In this document: piece by piece, positions 23,714 to 32,827 of the stretch
Layout of the letters: every line of letters starts with the position of its first letter
How positions within the stretch are numbered: position 1 is the stretch's first letter
DNA from: Candidatus Avoscillospira avicola
Lineage (GTDB): Bacteria > Bacillota > Clostridia > Oscillospirales > Oscillospiraceae
Length of the DNA: 45,955 nucleotides
Reading direction: 5' to 3'
Assembly (NCBI GenBank): GCA_018712245.1
Contig: DVHE01000051.1
Location: 1-45,955 of the forward strand
The notes under the pieces: model-generated
Database searches by the model: none
What the model saw: only the letters and a program-made list of their open reading frames with translations
What the model was told of the DNA's origin: nothing
Program-made: the position numbers and the translations under genes

Positions 23714-26700
23714 ATGAAAAAGAAGTTGTTGGCATTATTGCTGACACTCTGCCTGGTTCTCGGTTTGTTCCCGATTGGCGTCTCGGCTATCGAGACACCT
23801 AACGGTGAATACGAGGGCAGCTTACAGCATGTTGAGTACCATGTAACGCAGCAGGCATTGGCCGACATCTTAAAAGAGTACGAGGCTGACCTTGACGATT
23901 TCGAAAAAGTTTGCCTTAATTATACTCTTGATGGAAAAGAAACGACAAGGAAGCTGATTTGGAATCCGATTCCAAAATGCTATTGGCGATCTTTTCCCAA
24001 AAAAGTAAGCCCACAAAATATTATTTCATTAACTATCGAGCTTGACGATGATGTAATTACAATTGACAACAATCATCTTTCCGCAGCCCTTTATACAGAT
24101 GCTGCAACTGCAACTCCGTTTTATGAGTTAACCTATTATAAGCCCCAGTACACCCTGACATATAACGCCAATGGCGGCAAGGTTAATCCTGAAACGGTGC
24201 AGGTGACGGAAGGTGATACTGTTGCATTAAACGTCACCCCTACCTACGAGGGTAATCTTTTTGTCGGATGGACTAAGGACACAACAGTTGTAGATCGAAT
24301 CTTTGATAGGACCGCAACTGGTGTCCCTAAACCGATCTCTGAGATTGAGAACGTGACAGCTCCCCAGATCGTCTATGCCATCTGGGCTACGGACGAAAAC
24401 GGCAACGAAACGCCTGATTACCAGGAGACCAAGTACACCGTCACTTACACCGACGGAGTAGAAAGCGAGAAGATCTTTGAGGATCAGGTTACGTGTGACC
24501 TACTGAAGGGAGAGCAGACCCCTGCTTTCGAGGAAGAGGAAGCTCTCACCCGCGATGGCTACGTCTTTGGTGGCTGGGATCCCGAGGTCGCGGAGACCGT
24601 AACTGACGATGTTACTTATAAAGCCCTGTGGGATGTAGATTCCAACGGGGATGGCATCGCCGACAAGGATCAGGTTTTCATCAAGTATGAAGCTGGCGAG
24701 AACGGAATGTTGACCGGTGACGAAACGACTCACTCTCAGGTTTTCGTGGCTACTGAAGATGGAAAATACGAACTGATATTCCCCGGCCTTGAGGTGAACA
24801 CCGGCTACACATTTGACCGCTGGTCTCTTCCGGAAGGATTGTCTATGACAGACAATCTGGAACTGACGGGAGCCAAGGCTGGTGAGACTTATACCCTGAC
24901 GGCTCTGTTTAAGAAGGATGATACTCAGACTAAGGAGTTGTCCTGCACCATCAACTACTATGTTGATGGTAAATTGAAAGAAACTGCAACTAAGACAGAG
25001 ACTGTGTGGGTTGGCGATCCGGATAAGCTGACTGTAACCGATGAGGTTATCAAGGACTTCGAGGGGTGCATTTTCAATTTTGCGTCTCCCCGGCTCCCTG
25101 CTGACGTACCTAATAACGGCCTGATCGAGGTCTACTACAACAGCGATTCCAACAAAGATGGGATTGCTGACATGAATCAAATCCATGTCACTTTTGTAAT
25201 CGATGAAGGAATGGGCACATGCGCTGGTGATACGGACTGGTGGTGGACGTGTAAAGATACGAGTGCAGAAACCTTCCCGCTGAACACTCCCGTTGTCACC
25301 GCCAAGGAAGGCTTCGAGTTCATCGGTTGGGCATGCAACGATGGTGCTGCTGTTACAGAAGATAACGGTACTTATTATTTGACACAATACACCCTTGGTC
25401 GTGCCTACACTCTGACCGCGCGGTTTGAAAAGACCGAGCCCGCCGAAGTTGCCATGAAGATCCGTTTCATGGACGGCGAGACCTTCGTTTCCGGCGGCGA
25501 CTACTTCCTGCCTGAAGGCGTGCAGAACTACTCCATCCTGGAGGAGTATGTGCCCGAAGGGTACAAGATGAGCGTCAGCGGTGACTTCACCGTTGCTGCG
25601 GGCACCAGCCTGGACGTTCCCGTTGAGAAGCTGGTGAAGGACGTCATCATGAACATCCGGTTCATGGACGGCGACGAGTTCGTTGCTGGCGGCGACTACT
25701 TCCTGCCTGAAGGCGTGCAGAACTACTCCATCCTGGAGGAGTATGTGCCCGAAGGGTACAAGATGAGCGTCAGCGGTGACTTTATGGTTGCTGCGGGCAC
25801 CAGCCTGGACGTTCCCGTTGAGAAGCTGGTGGAGAACGCCATCGTCAACATCCGCTTTATGGACGGCGACGAGTTCATTGCTGGCGGCGACTTCTTCTTT
25901 GAGAAGGATGCCAGCGTGAAATTTGGCGATCTGGCGCTGCCCGAGGGTTATGAGCTGGATTCTGAGAAGAACAATGCCGAGTCTGGCTTTGTGGCTCGTG
26001 ATGGCGCTCAGATCATTGTCCATGTGAAGAAGATCAGCACCACCGGTATCATGAACATCCGCTTCATGGATGGCGAGACCTTTGTGGCCGGCGGCGACTA
26101 CTTCCTGCCCCTGGGTGTCCAGAATTATTCCGTTCTGACCAAGTATGTTCCCGAAGGCTATCGGATGTGCGTTGCTGGTGACTTCATGGTGACCGACGGC
26201 GGCAAGCTGGACGTGCCCGTGGAGAAAATCCCCACCACCGGTATCATGAACATCCGTTTCATGGACGGTGACGAATTTGTGGCCGGCGGCGACTACTTCC
26301 TGCCCCTGGGTGTCCAGAATTATTCCGTTCTGACCAAGTACGTTCCCGAAGGTTATCGGATGTGCGTTGCTGGTGACTTCATGGTGACCGACGGCGGCAA
26401 GCTCGATGTCCCTGTGGAGAAAATCCCCACCACCGGTATCATGAATATCCGCTTCGTGGAGGAGAGCACCGACAAGTTTATTGCCGGCGGCGACTACATG
26501 CTGCCTCTGGGCGTCCAGAATTATTCCATTCTGGCCCAGTACGTTCCCGAGGGCTATCGGATGTGCGTTGCTGGTGACTTCATGGTGACCGACGGCGGCA
26601 AGCTGAATGTGCCTGTTGAAAAGATCGAGGAAGAGACCTACACTGTCACCCTGGTGGGTGAGGGCAAAAAAGCCTACGGCGAAGGCACCTATGAGGCTGG

Positions 26701-27673
26701 AGAGACTGTCACCATCTATGCCGGTACGAAGACGGGTTACTCCTTTGACCGCTGGGTGACCCGCGATGTGACGCTCCGCGATGCGGATGAGCGTCAGGTC
26801 AGCTTCGTCATGCCGGAGCATGATGTTACCGTCAAGGCGACCTGGGATTACGACGATCACGGTTCTTCTTCCAGCAAGACCTATCCGATCTACATTGAGG
26901 AGACCCGCGACGGAGAGGTGGAGAGCAGCCATAAGCGCGCTGCCGCCGGAACGACCATCACGCTGACTGTCGAACCCGAGGACGGCAGCGAATTGGTCAA
27001 GCTCACGGTTGTGGATGAAGACGGCGATAAGATCAACGTTCGGTACCACGCCAAGACCGGTGACTACACCTTTACAATGCCGGCTTCCGAAGTGACGGTC
27101 AAAGCTGTCTTTGACAGCGACCTGCCCTTCAAGGACGTGTCTGTGGACAGCTGGTATTACGACGCTGTTTCCTATGTCTACAGAAACGGTCTGATGAACG
27201 GCATCAGCGCTACGCGCTTTGCCCCCAACGCAAAGCTCAACCGTGCCATGATTGCCCAGGTCCTCTACAACCTGGAGGGCGAGACCCGGAGCTATCCCAC
27301 TGTCTTCTCCGATGTGGCGGACAGTGCCTGGTATGCCGATGCAGTCAACTGGGCTGCCGACAAGGGTATCGTCGAGGGCTATGGCAACGGCAAGTTTGGC
27401 CCTGAAGACAACATCACCCGTGAGCAGATGGCGGCGATCCTCTATCGCTACGCCGACTACAAGGGCTATGATGTGCGTGCCTCCGCGCGGCTGAGCGGCT
27501 TTGCCGACGAGGACCAGGTCTCTGACTGGGCCGAGGAAGCCATGAGCTGGGCTGTGGCCGAGGATCTGATGGATGGCAAGGGCAACAACCGGCTGGATCC
27601 CACCGGCACCGCGACGCGTGCAGAAGTAGCTACAATTCTGATGCGTTTTTGTGAGACCATTGTAGAAGCGTAA
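23714..27673 (+). CDS. Large S-layer-anchored surface protein with B-repeats, 65-residue repeats and three SLH domains
   Basis: The 1319-residue protein starts with a signal peptide (MKKKLLALLLTLCLVLGL..., cleavage near VSA at 25). It continues with an N-terminal region of no recognised fold and several InlB-type B-repeat/MucBP-like units: YTLTYNANGG...FVGW near 146-195, YTVTYTDGV...GYVFGGW near 241-306, and others to about 575. Then come six copies of a unit of about 65 residues (MNIRFMDGDEFVAGGDYF...VPEGYRM...VPVEK, about 578-975), another B-repeat ending PEHDVTVKATW, a Gly/Ser linker, and three SLH domains (about 1137-1319, e.g. FSDVADSAWYADAVNWAADK). SLH domains bind pyruvylated wall polymers, so it is displayed outside. 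AAGGAGG precedes the ATG. It is likely cotranscribed from the invertible promoter. An adhesin or matrix-binding role is inference. Confidence 0.92.
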   Translation: MKKKLLALLLTLCLVLGLFPIGVSAIETPNGEYEGSLQHVEYHVTQQALADILKEYEADLDDFEKVCLNYTLDGKETTRKLIWNPIPKCYWRSFPKKVSPQNIISLTIELDDDVITIDNNHLSAALYTDAATATPFYELTYYKPQYTLTYNANGGKVNPETVQVTEGDTVALNVTPTYEGNLFVGWTKDTTVVDRIFDRTATGVPKPISEIENVTAPQIVYAIWATDENGNETPDYQETKYTVTYTDGVESEKIFEDQVTCDLLKGEQTPAFEEEEALTRDGYVFGGWDPEVAETVTDDVTYKALWDVDSNGDGIADKDQVFIKYEAGENGMLTGDETTHSQVFVATEDGKYELIFPGLEVNTGYTFDRWSLPEGLSMTDNLELTGAKAGETYTLTALFKKDDTQTKELSCTINYYVDGKLKETATKTETVWVGDPDKLTVTDEVIKDFEGCIFNFASPRLPADVPNNGLIEVYYNSDSNKDGIADMNQIHVTFVIDEGMGTCAGDTDWWWTCKDTSAETFPLNTPVVTAKEGFEFIGWACNDGAAVTEDNGTYYLTQYTLGRAYTLTARFEKTEPAEVAMKIRFMDGETFVSGGDYFLPEGVQNYSILEEYVPEGYKMSVSGDFTVAAGTSLDVPVEKLVKDVIMNIRFMDGDEFVAGGDYFLPEGVQNYSILEEYVPEGYKMSVSGDFMVAAGTSLDVPVEKLVENAIVNIRFMDGDEFIAGGDFFFEKDASVKFGDLALPEGYELDSEKNNAESGFVARDGAQIIVHVKKISTTGIMNIRFMDGETFVAGGDYFLPLGVQNYSVLTKYVPEGYRMCVAGDFMVTDGGKLDVPVEKIPTTGIMNIRFMDGDEFVAGGDYFLPLGVQNYSVLTKYVPEGYRMCVAGDFMVTDGGKLDVPVEKIPTTGIMNIRFVEESTDKFIAGGDYMLPLGVQNYSILAQYVPEGYRMCVAGDFMVTDGGKLNVPVEKIEEETYTVTLVGEGKKAYGEGTYEAGETVTIYAGTKTGYSFDRWVTRDVTLRDADERQVSFVMPEHDVTVKATWDYDDHGSSSSKTYPIYIEETRDGEVESSHKRAAAGTTITLTVEPEDGSELVKLTVVDEDGDKINVRYHAKTGDYTFTMPASEVTVKAVFDSDLPFKDVSVDSWYYDAVSYVYRNGLMNGISATRFAPNAKLNRAMIAQVLYNLEGETRSYPTVFSDVADSAWYADAVNWAADKGIVEGYGNGKFGPEDNITREQMAAILYRYADYKGYDVRASARLSGFADEDQVSDWAEEAMSWAVAEDLMDGKGNNRLDPTGTATRAEVATILMRFCETIVEA
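25445..26636 (+). repeat. Six tandem repeats of about 195 bp within the surface-protein gene
   Basis: Each unit begins with an ATCCG(C/T)TT(C/T)ATGGA core encoding IRFMDG. Units 4, 5 and 6 begin at 26041, 26236 and 26431, an exact 195-bp period. Units 1-2 are nearly identical to each other, as are units 4-5; unit 3 is diverged and unit 6 carries a small insertion (EESTDK). Such repeats can change copy number by recombination or slippage. Confidence 0.88.
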
Positions 27674-27699
27674 TTTTAACCCCAGCTGGGAGGATGAAC

Positions 27700-27993
27700 A
27701 TGGAATTGACTCGCCAGTATAATCTGGAGGGAACGGTTTTGGAAATTCCGCTCCGCTATGACAGCCTTTCCCATATGTATCTGGAGGTCTATCCCGATTT
27801 CATCCAGAACCCGGTTTACACGCCGGCGGGCCAGCCCATTCTCTTCACTGGAGAGGATGCCTGTGCCTTGGCCAGGAGTGCAGATGGAGAACCGTGCCTC
27901 GACTGCGGCTCCTGCCGGTATTACCGCCAGGCTGCGGAAACGCTGATCGGCGTCTGCGGCCATGAGCAAAAGCGGAAAATCCGGCCAGAATAG
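27700..27993 (+). CDS. Small Cys-rich hypothetical protein
   Basis: A 97-residue soluble protein with no recognised family. Its C-terminal third contains PCLDCGSCRYYRQ and GVCGHEQ, four cysteines and a histidine that could bind a metal or an iron-sulfur cluster. GGGAGG lies six bases before ATG 27700; the ATG at 27694 directly abuts it. It is 26 bp after the surface-protein gene and is followed by a good terminator, so it probably ends the same transcript. I cannot assign a function. Confidence 0.65.
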   Translation: MELTRQYNLEGTVLEIPLRYDSLSHMYLEVYPDFIQNPVYTPAGQPILFTGEDACALARSADGEPCLDCGSCRYYRQAAETLIGVCGHEQKRKIRPE

Positions 27994-28043
27994 CCCGATG
28001 CTGAGGGACGCAAAGAATTACGCCGCTGCATAAAAAGTAAAGG

Positions 28044-28077
28044 CGCCCGCTGCGAATTTTCGTAGCGGGCGTTTTTT
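28044..28077. terminator. Intrinsic terminator after the surface-protein transcript
   Basis: An 11-bp stem (CGCCCGCTGCG at 28044-28054 with 28061-28071, one G-T pair) is followed by six T. An A-rich flank on the left makes it usable for the convergent spoVT gene as well. Confidence 0.88.
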
Positions 28078-28085
28078 GTGCAACA

Positions 28086-28628
28086 TCAGCTCTCCAGCTG
28101 CCGGCCCAGAAAGCCGGCCACGGTTTGCACCAGCTTTTGCTCCAGATCGGTGAGGGGCGGATCGTTTTCCTCCGCCAGGATCATCATGCAGCCCATGAGG
28201 TCGCCCTCTGAGAGAATGGGCGCGGCCACGGCCAGCGTGTAGCGCTCCGAGTGGTCGCTGACCGGCAGGCGCCGCTCGCCCTCCTGGTAGCGGTAGGGGC
28301 GGCGCTGCTCCATCAGCTGCTGCAGCTCCGGGGAGTTGCGCTTGTCCATCAGGTCCCGTCTGGCTGCGCCGGCCACGGCGATAACGCTGTCCCGGTCAGA
28401 CACCGCTGCCATCCGCCCGGTGTTCTTGAACACCGCTTCACAGATCTGCGCTGCCTGCTGGGAGAGATCCCCCATGGGGGAATACTTCTTGAAAATGACT
28501 TCGCCGTCCCGCTCTGTATAAATCTCCAGCGGGTCGCCCTCGCGGATGCGGAGGGTGCGGCGGATTTCCTTGGGAATGACGACACGGCCCAGGTCGTCGA
28601 TACGGCGTACAATACCGGTTGCTTTCAT
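28086..28628 (-). CDS. spoVT: Stage V sporulation protein T
   Basis: SpoVT is an AbrB-superfamily regulator of late forespore genes. The N-terminal swapped-hairpin DNA-binding domain is MKATGIVRRIDDLGRVVIPK through RTLRIREGDPLEIYTE. The C-terminal GAF-like domain (about residues 60-180) follows. Length, 180 residues, is typical. In Bacillus it is transcribed by forespore sigma-G; I could not find a convincing sigma-G promoter upstream. In Bacillus spoVT lies next to mfd, but here it is some 20 kb away beside the accessory island. Its presence indicates a spore-forming ancestry. Confidence 0.96.
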   Translation of the reverse strand: MKATGIVRRIDDLGRVVIPKEIRRTLRIREGDPLEIYTERDGEVIFKKYSPMGDLSQQAAQICEAVFKNTGRMAAVSDRDSVIAVAGAARRDLMDKRNSPELQQLMEQRRPYRYQEGERRLPVSDHSERYTLAVAAPILSEGDLMGCMMILAEENDPPLTDLEQKLVQTVAGFLGRQLES

Positions 28629-29022
28629 CGTATCCTCTCCTGCTTCTTAATCTCGTTCCTGGCAGAGCGAAAAGACGCCGCTTTCTGACAGGAATGTCTC
28701 TTTGCTCCATTATCATCTGCCGATTTCCGGGGAGATATTCCAAATTGCAGCGAGGTTATTTTTGGAAGCGGCAGACGCAGGAAAAGGATTTGCTTTTTCC
28801 CGGGTAGGGACAGAATACGATGGGTTTACAGGCGGCAGGACAGCCGAGAACTTGTCTGTAGTGTGGTTGAGGTCAAGGCCTCCACAAAAGTGCGCTGCTG
28901 CGTCCCCTGTGACGCCAAGATGCCCGATTTGCCTTGGGCATGAGGTGCTGCGGCTTATGCGGCCATACGGTATATCACAAGGCCCCGGTTCCCAAGCGTG
29001 AGAACCGGGGCCATTTTGGATA
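28629..29022. other. Intergenic region between spoVT and glgP
   Basis: No coding frame or RNA gene is supported in these 394 bp. The only clear structure is an 11-bp hairpin (28981-28991 with 29002-29012, GGCCCCGGTTC arm) ten bases after the glgP stop, probably the terminator of the leftward maltodextrin operon despite a weak T-tract. Confidence 0.55.
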
Positions 29023-31281
29023 TTACAGGTGCCAGATGTCGCGGTTGTACTCCGCGATGGTGCGGTCCGAGGAGAAGTAGCCGGACTGGGCAATGTTGAC
29101 GAGCATTTTCTTGCTCCAGGCCGTCCGATCCTCGTAGTCGTTGAGGCAGCGCTCCTTGGTGTCGATATAATCCCGCAGGTCCAGCAGGGCCATGAAGTAG
29201 TCCTTGGCGATGAAGTCCTTGTAGAGCCGGGCCAGGCACTGGGGATCGCCCAGGGCCAGCAGCTCCGGGGAGAGCAGGAAGTCCACCAGGTAGCCGATGT
29301 CGCCCCGCTGCCAGTAGTCGCTGCTGCGGTAGGCGTTGCGCTGGTAGAGGTCGATGACCTCCTGGGAGGAGCGGCCGAAGAGATAGATGTTGTCCCGGCC
29401 CACCAGCTCCGCGATCTCCACGTTGGCGCCGTCCAGGGTGCCCAGGGTGACGGCGCCGTTGGCCATCAGCTTCATGTTGCCGGTGCCGCTGGCCTCCTTG
29501 GAGGCCAGAGAGATCTGCTCGGAGATGTCGCAGGCGGGCACCAGCATCTCCGCCGCGGAGACGTTGTAGTTCTCCACCATGACGATGGACAGCCACGGCG
29601 AGACCTGGGGATCGGAGGCCACCAGCTTTTGCAGGCACAGCAGCAGGTGGATGGTGTCCTTGGCCAGGGTGTAGGCCGGGGCGGCCTTGGCGCCCCAGAT
29701 CATCACCAGGGGCCGCTGGGGCAGGTGGCCGGCCTTGATCTCCAGGTATTTGTAGATGGCGTACAGGGCGTTCATCTGCTGGCGCTTGTACTGGTGCAGC
29801 CGCTTGATCTGGATGTCGTAGACGGCATCCTCTGCCAGAGAGAGGCCCTGCTTTTCCCGCAGCCACTGGGCCAGCGCCGCCTTGCGGTCCGCCTTGACCT
29901 CCGTGAGCCGCGCCAGGAAGGCGGCGTCCTCCGTCAGCGGGGCGAGGTTTTGCAGCTGTTGGGCGTCGGTCTTCCAGGCCGGGCCGATGGCCTCGGTGAT
30001 GAGGTCGCTGAGGGGGCGGTTGCAGCCCATCAGCCAGCGGCGCAGCGTGATGCCGTTGGTCTTGTTGTTGAACTTTTCGGGGTAGAGACGGTAGAAGCTG
30101 TTTAGCTCCGTATTTTTGAGAATCTCCGTGTGGAGCGCTGCCACACCGTTGACGTGGCTGGAATAGTGGATGTCCATGTGGGCCATGTGGATGAGGTTGT
30201 TGGAATCCCAGATGGCCACGGCGGGATCGGCGCAGTGGCGCTTGGCCCGCTCGTCCAGAGCGCGAATCACCGGCAGCAGCTGGGGCGCTACCTGCTCCAG
30301 GTAGTGGACCGGCCACTTTTCCAGGGCCTCGGCCAGAATGGTGTGGTTGGTGTAGGCGCAGGTGCGCTCCACCAGATAGATGGCCCGCTCCAGGTCCACG
30401 CCCCGCTCCATCAGCAGGCGGATCAGCTCCGGGATGACCATGGAGGGGTGCGTGTCGTTGATGTGGATGACCACGTGCTGATCCAAGCTCTGGAGCGAGC
30501 AGCCCCGCTCCTCCAGCTCCCGCAAAATCAGCTGGGCGCCGGCGGAGACCATGAAGTACTGCTGGTACACCCGCAGCAGCCGGCCGGCTTCGTCGCTGTC
30601 ATCGGGGTAGAGGAAGGAGGTCAGATGACCGGCGATGTCGGTCTTGTCGAAGCTGATGCCGTCCCGGGGCGCCGGAGCGGGAGCCTCCACGTCGAAGAGG
30701 TGCAGGCGGTTGCAGACGCCGTTGCGGTAGCCGGGAATCTCCAGGTCCATCAGCTTGGCCTGCAAGGTGCAGTCCCGGAAGGTGACGGGGAAGGAAATCC
30801 CCGTGTCCACCAGCCAGGAGTCGTCCTCGATCCAGGGGTCCGGCAGCTCCACCTGCCGCCCGGACTTCAGGTCCTGGCGGAAGAGGCCGTAGTGGTAGTT
30901 GAGGCCCACGCCGTCGCCGGGCAGGCCCAGCGAGGCGATGGAGTCCAGGAAGCAGGCGGCCAGGCGGCCCAGGCCGCCGTTGCCCAGAGAGGGCTCCGGC
31001 TCGCAGTCTTCCACCTGGGCCAGGGAGCGGCCATGGGCCTTCAGCAATGCCTCCACTTCTTCCTCCAGCCCCAGGTTGATGAGGTTGGCCCGCAGCAGCC
31101 GTCCCACCAGAAATTCAGCGGAGAAATAGTAGAGCTTTTTCTGGCCCTGGGCGGGCTTCAGCTCCTGCTGATACGCCCGCAGGGCCACCAGCAGCGCCTG
31201 GCACAGCGCGCCGTTGGAGCAGGTGTCCAGGGTGGTGCCGCGCTGGGCCAGCACGTCGGTCAAGCGTTCCTTTACATTCAT
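29023..31281 (-). CDS. glgP: Glycogen/maltodextrin phosphorylase
   Basis: This PLP enzyme releases glucose 1-phosphate from alpha-1,4-glucans. The 752-residue protein has the family active-site segment EASGTGNMKLMANGAVTLGT containing the PLP-lysine, plus the upstream SLGNGGLGRLAACFLDS and INDTHPSMVIPELIRLL motifs. ATG 31281 has AAGGAG nine bases upstream; an upstream extension would overlap malQ and has no such site. It is the third gene of the lacI-malQ-glgP operon. With MalQ it forms the standard cytoplasmic route for maltodextrins: MalQ reshuffles short chains and GlgP phosphorolyses them. Confidence 0.95.
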   Translation of the reverse strand: MNVKERLTDVLAQRGTTLDTCSNGALCQALLVALRAYQQELKPAQGQKKLYYFSAEFLVGRLLRANLINLGLEEEVEALLKAHGRSLAQVEDCEPEPSLGNGGLGRLAACFLDSIASLGLPGDGVGLNYHYGLFRQDLKSGRQVELPDPWIEDDSWLVDTGISFPVTFRDCTLQAKLMDLEIPGYRNGVCNRLHLFDVEAPAPAPRDGISFDKTDIAGHLTSFLYPDDSDEAGRLLRVYQQYFMVSAGAQLILRELEERGCSLQSLDQHVVIHINDTHPSMVIPELIRLLMERGVDLERAIYLVERTCAYTNHTILAEALEKWPVHYLEQVAPQLLPVIRALDERAKRHCADPAVAIWDSNNLIHMAHMDIHYSSHVNGVAALHTEILKNTELNSFYRLYPEKFNNKTNGITLRRWLMGCNRPLSDLITEAIGPAWKTDAQQLQNLAPLTEDAAFLARLTEVKADRKAALAQWLREKQGLSLAEDAVYDIQIKRLHQYKRQQMNALYAIYKYLEIKAGHLPQRPLVMIWGAKAAPAYTLAKDTIHLLLCLQKLVASDPQVSPWLSIVMVENYNVSAAEMLVPACDISEQISLASKEASGTGNMKLMANGAVTLGTLDGANVEIAELVGRDNIYLFGRSSQEVIDLYQRNAYRSSDYWQRGDIGYLVDFLLSPELLALGDPQCLARLYKDFIAKDYFMALLDLRDYIDTKERCLNDYEDRTAWSKKMLVNIAQSGYFSSDRTIAEYNRDIWHL

Positions 31282-31297
31282 GGGGTGACACTCCTTT

Positions 31298-32803
31298 TTA
31301 CAGTTCCGCCTCTGCCTCGGCGGGCAGGCGGTCATAGAGTTCCATTTGACGGCGCAGCCGCGCAGCCAGGGCCGGGGAATCAAAGCCCGGCAGAGCGCGC
31401 CAGCGCCAGTTGTGACCCACGGTGGAGGGCGTGTTCATCCGCGCCTCGCTGCCCAGGGCCAGCAGGTCCTGCATCTGTGCCACGGTGCGCTCCGCCACAC
31501 TGGCGTAGAGGGTCCGCAGCATGGCGCCGGGCATTTCGGCGTCTTCCTCGATGCCCAGGTATTCCTTGGCCAGAGCTACATCCGCCGCCGGGGCGGAAGT
31601 ACACCAGCCCAGGGCCGTGTCGTTGTCATGGGTACCCACATAGGCTACGCAGTTGACGCAGAAATTATGAGGCAGGTATTCCCGCCCGTTGTCGTCCCGG
31701 CTGTCAAAGGCAAATTCCAGCACCTTCATGCCGGGGTAGCCGGTGTCCCGGAGCATCTGGCGCACGGCGGGCGTCAGGAAGCCCAGGTCCTCCGCGATGA
31801 TCTGCCGCTGGCCCAGTGTCTGCTCCAGCTGCCGGAAGAAGGCCAGCCCCGGCCCCTTGCGCCAGCGGCCCCGGCGGGCATCTTTGTCGCCGAAGGGAAT
31901 GGCGTAGTAGGATTCAAAGCCGCGGAAGTGGTCGATGCGCAGGATGTCATACACGCGGAACTGGGCGGCGATCCGGTCCATCCACCAGCGATAGCCGTCC
32001 CGGGCCATCTTCTCCCAGTCGAAGAGCGGGTTGCCCCAGAGCTGGCCGTCGGCGGAGAAGCCGTCGGGCGGGCAGCCGGCCACCTCCGTGGGCTGGAGGT
32101 TCTCATCCAGCTGGAATTGGCCGGGGTCGGACCAGACGTCGGCGCTGTCCAGGGCCACATAGATGGGCAGGTCGCCGATGATGGAGATGCCCTCCCGGAC
32201 GGCGCAGGCCTTCAAGGCGCTCCACTGGCGGAAGAAGAGGCACTGCACGCCCTGGTAAAAGGCGACGTCCTCGGCCAGGGATGCCTGGGCTTCCCGAAGC
32301 GCCTGGGGGTCCCGGCGCCGCAGACCCTCAGACCAGGTCCACCAGGGCGCGCCATCGTAGTGGTTTTTCAGGGCCATAAAGAGGGCGTAGTCCGGCAGCC
32401 ACCGGCGCTCTGCGATGCAGAATTCCGCCAGGGCTTGGGGCTCCTGCTTCTGGAGCTGCGCCACGGCCTGGCGCAGAATCGGGAATCGCTGGCGATAGAG
32501 GAGGCTGTAGTCCACCTGGTCCGGCGCGGCACCCCAGGAGAGGTCGGCGTAAGCCTCCCGGGAGAGAAGACCATCCCGGGCCAGGTCGTCCAGGTCAATC
32601 AGGTAGGGATTGCCCGCGAAGGAGGAGAAGGACTGATAGGGGGAGTCGCCGTGGGAGGTGGGGTTGATGGGGAGAATCTGCCAGCAGGACTGCCCTGCCG
32701 CGCGGAGGAAGGAGAGGAAGCGGCGGGCTTCCTCTCCCATGGTGCCCACGCCCCAGGGAGAGGGCAGAGCGGTAATGGGCATGAGAATACCGGAATTTCG
32801 CAT
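31298..32803 (-). CDS. malQ: 4-alpha-glucanotransferase (amylomaltase)
   Basis: A GH77 disproportionating enzyme of 501 residues. It begins with the family N-terminus GILMPITALPSPWGVGTMG and SCWQILPINPTSHGDSPYQS. The catalytic region is IDHFRGFESYYAIPFGD (nucleophile-type Asp in RIDHFRG), with IIAEDLGFLTP (acid/base Glu) and YVGTHDNDTALGW (third carboxylate). It lies 24 bp after the regulator gene and 16 bp before glgP, clearly one operon. Confidence 0.96.
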   Translation of the reverse strand: MRNSGILMPITALPSPWGVGTMGEEARRFLSFLRAAGQSCWQILPINPTSHGDSPYQSFSSFAGNPYLIDLDDLARDGLLSREAYADLSWGAAPDQVDYSLLYRQRFPILRQAVAQLQKQEPQALAEFCIAERRWLPDYALFMALKNHYDGAPWWTWSEGLRRRDPQALREAQASLAEDVAFYQGVQCLFFRQWSALKACAVREGISIIGDLPIYVALDSADVWSDPGQFQLDENLQPTEVAGCPPDGFSADGQLWGNPLFDWEKMARDGYRWWMDRIAAQFRVYDILRIDHFRGFESYYAIPFGDKDARRGRWRKGPGLAFFRQLEQTLGQRQIIAEDLGFLTPAVRQMLRDTGYPGMKVLEFAFDSRDDNGREYLPHNFCVNCVAYVGTHDNDTALGWCTSAPAADVALAKEYLGIEEDAEMPGAMLRTLYASVAERTVAQMQDLLALGSEARMNTPSTVGHNWRWRALPGFDSPALAARLRRQMELYDRLPAEAEAEL

Positions 32804-32827
32804 GGCGTTTGGAACCTTTCTGAAATG

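Noticed and set aside
25445-26636. Regular repeats considered as a CRISPR array
   Set aside because: The period is 195 bp, the units encode protein in frame, and there are no unique spacers between short repeats.
24500-27049. 849-codon open frame antisense to the surface-protein gene, itself repetitive
   Set aside because: Its repeats merely mirror the sense-strand repeats; the sense frame has signal peptide, SLH domains and a strong ribosome site.
27990-28010. AGCCCGAT near 28000 as a third copy of the recombination site
   Set aside because: Only about nine bases match the 19-bp repeat, with no symmetry; expected by chance.
28700-28760. Forespore sigma-G promoter upstream of spoVT
   Set aside because: GAATA and GATAATG elements are present, but their spacing (about 21 bp) does not fit the sigma-G consensus.
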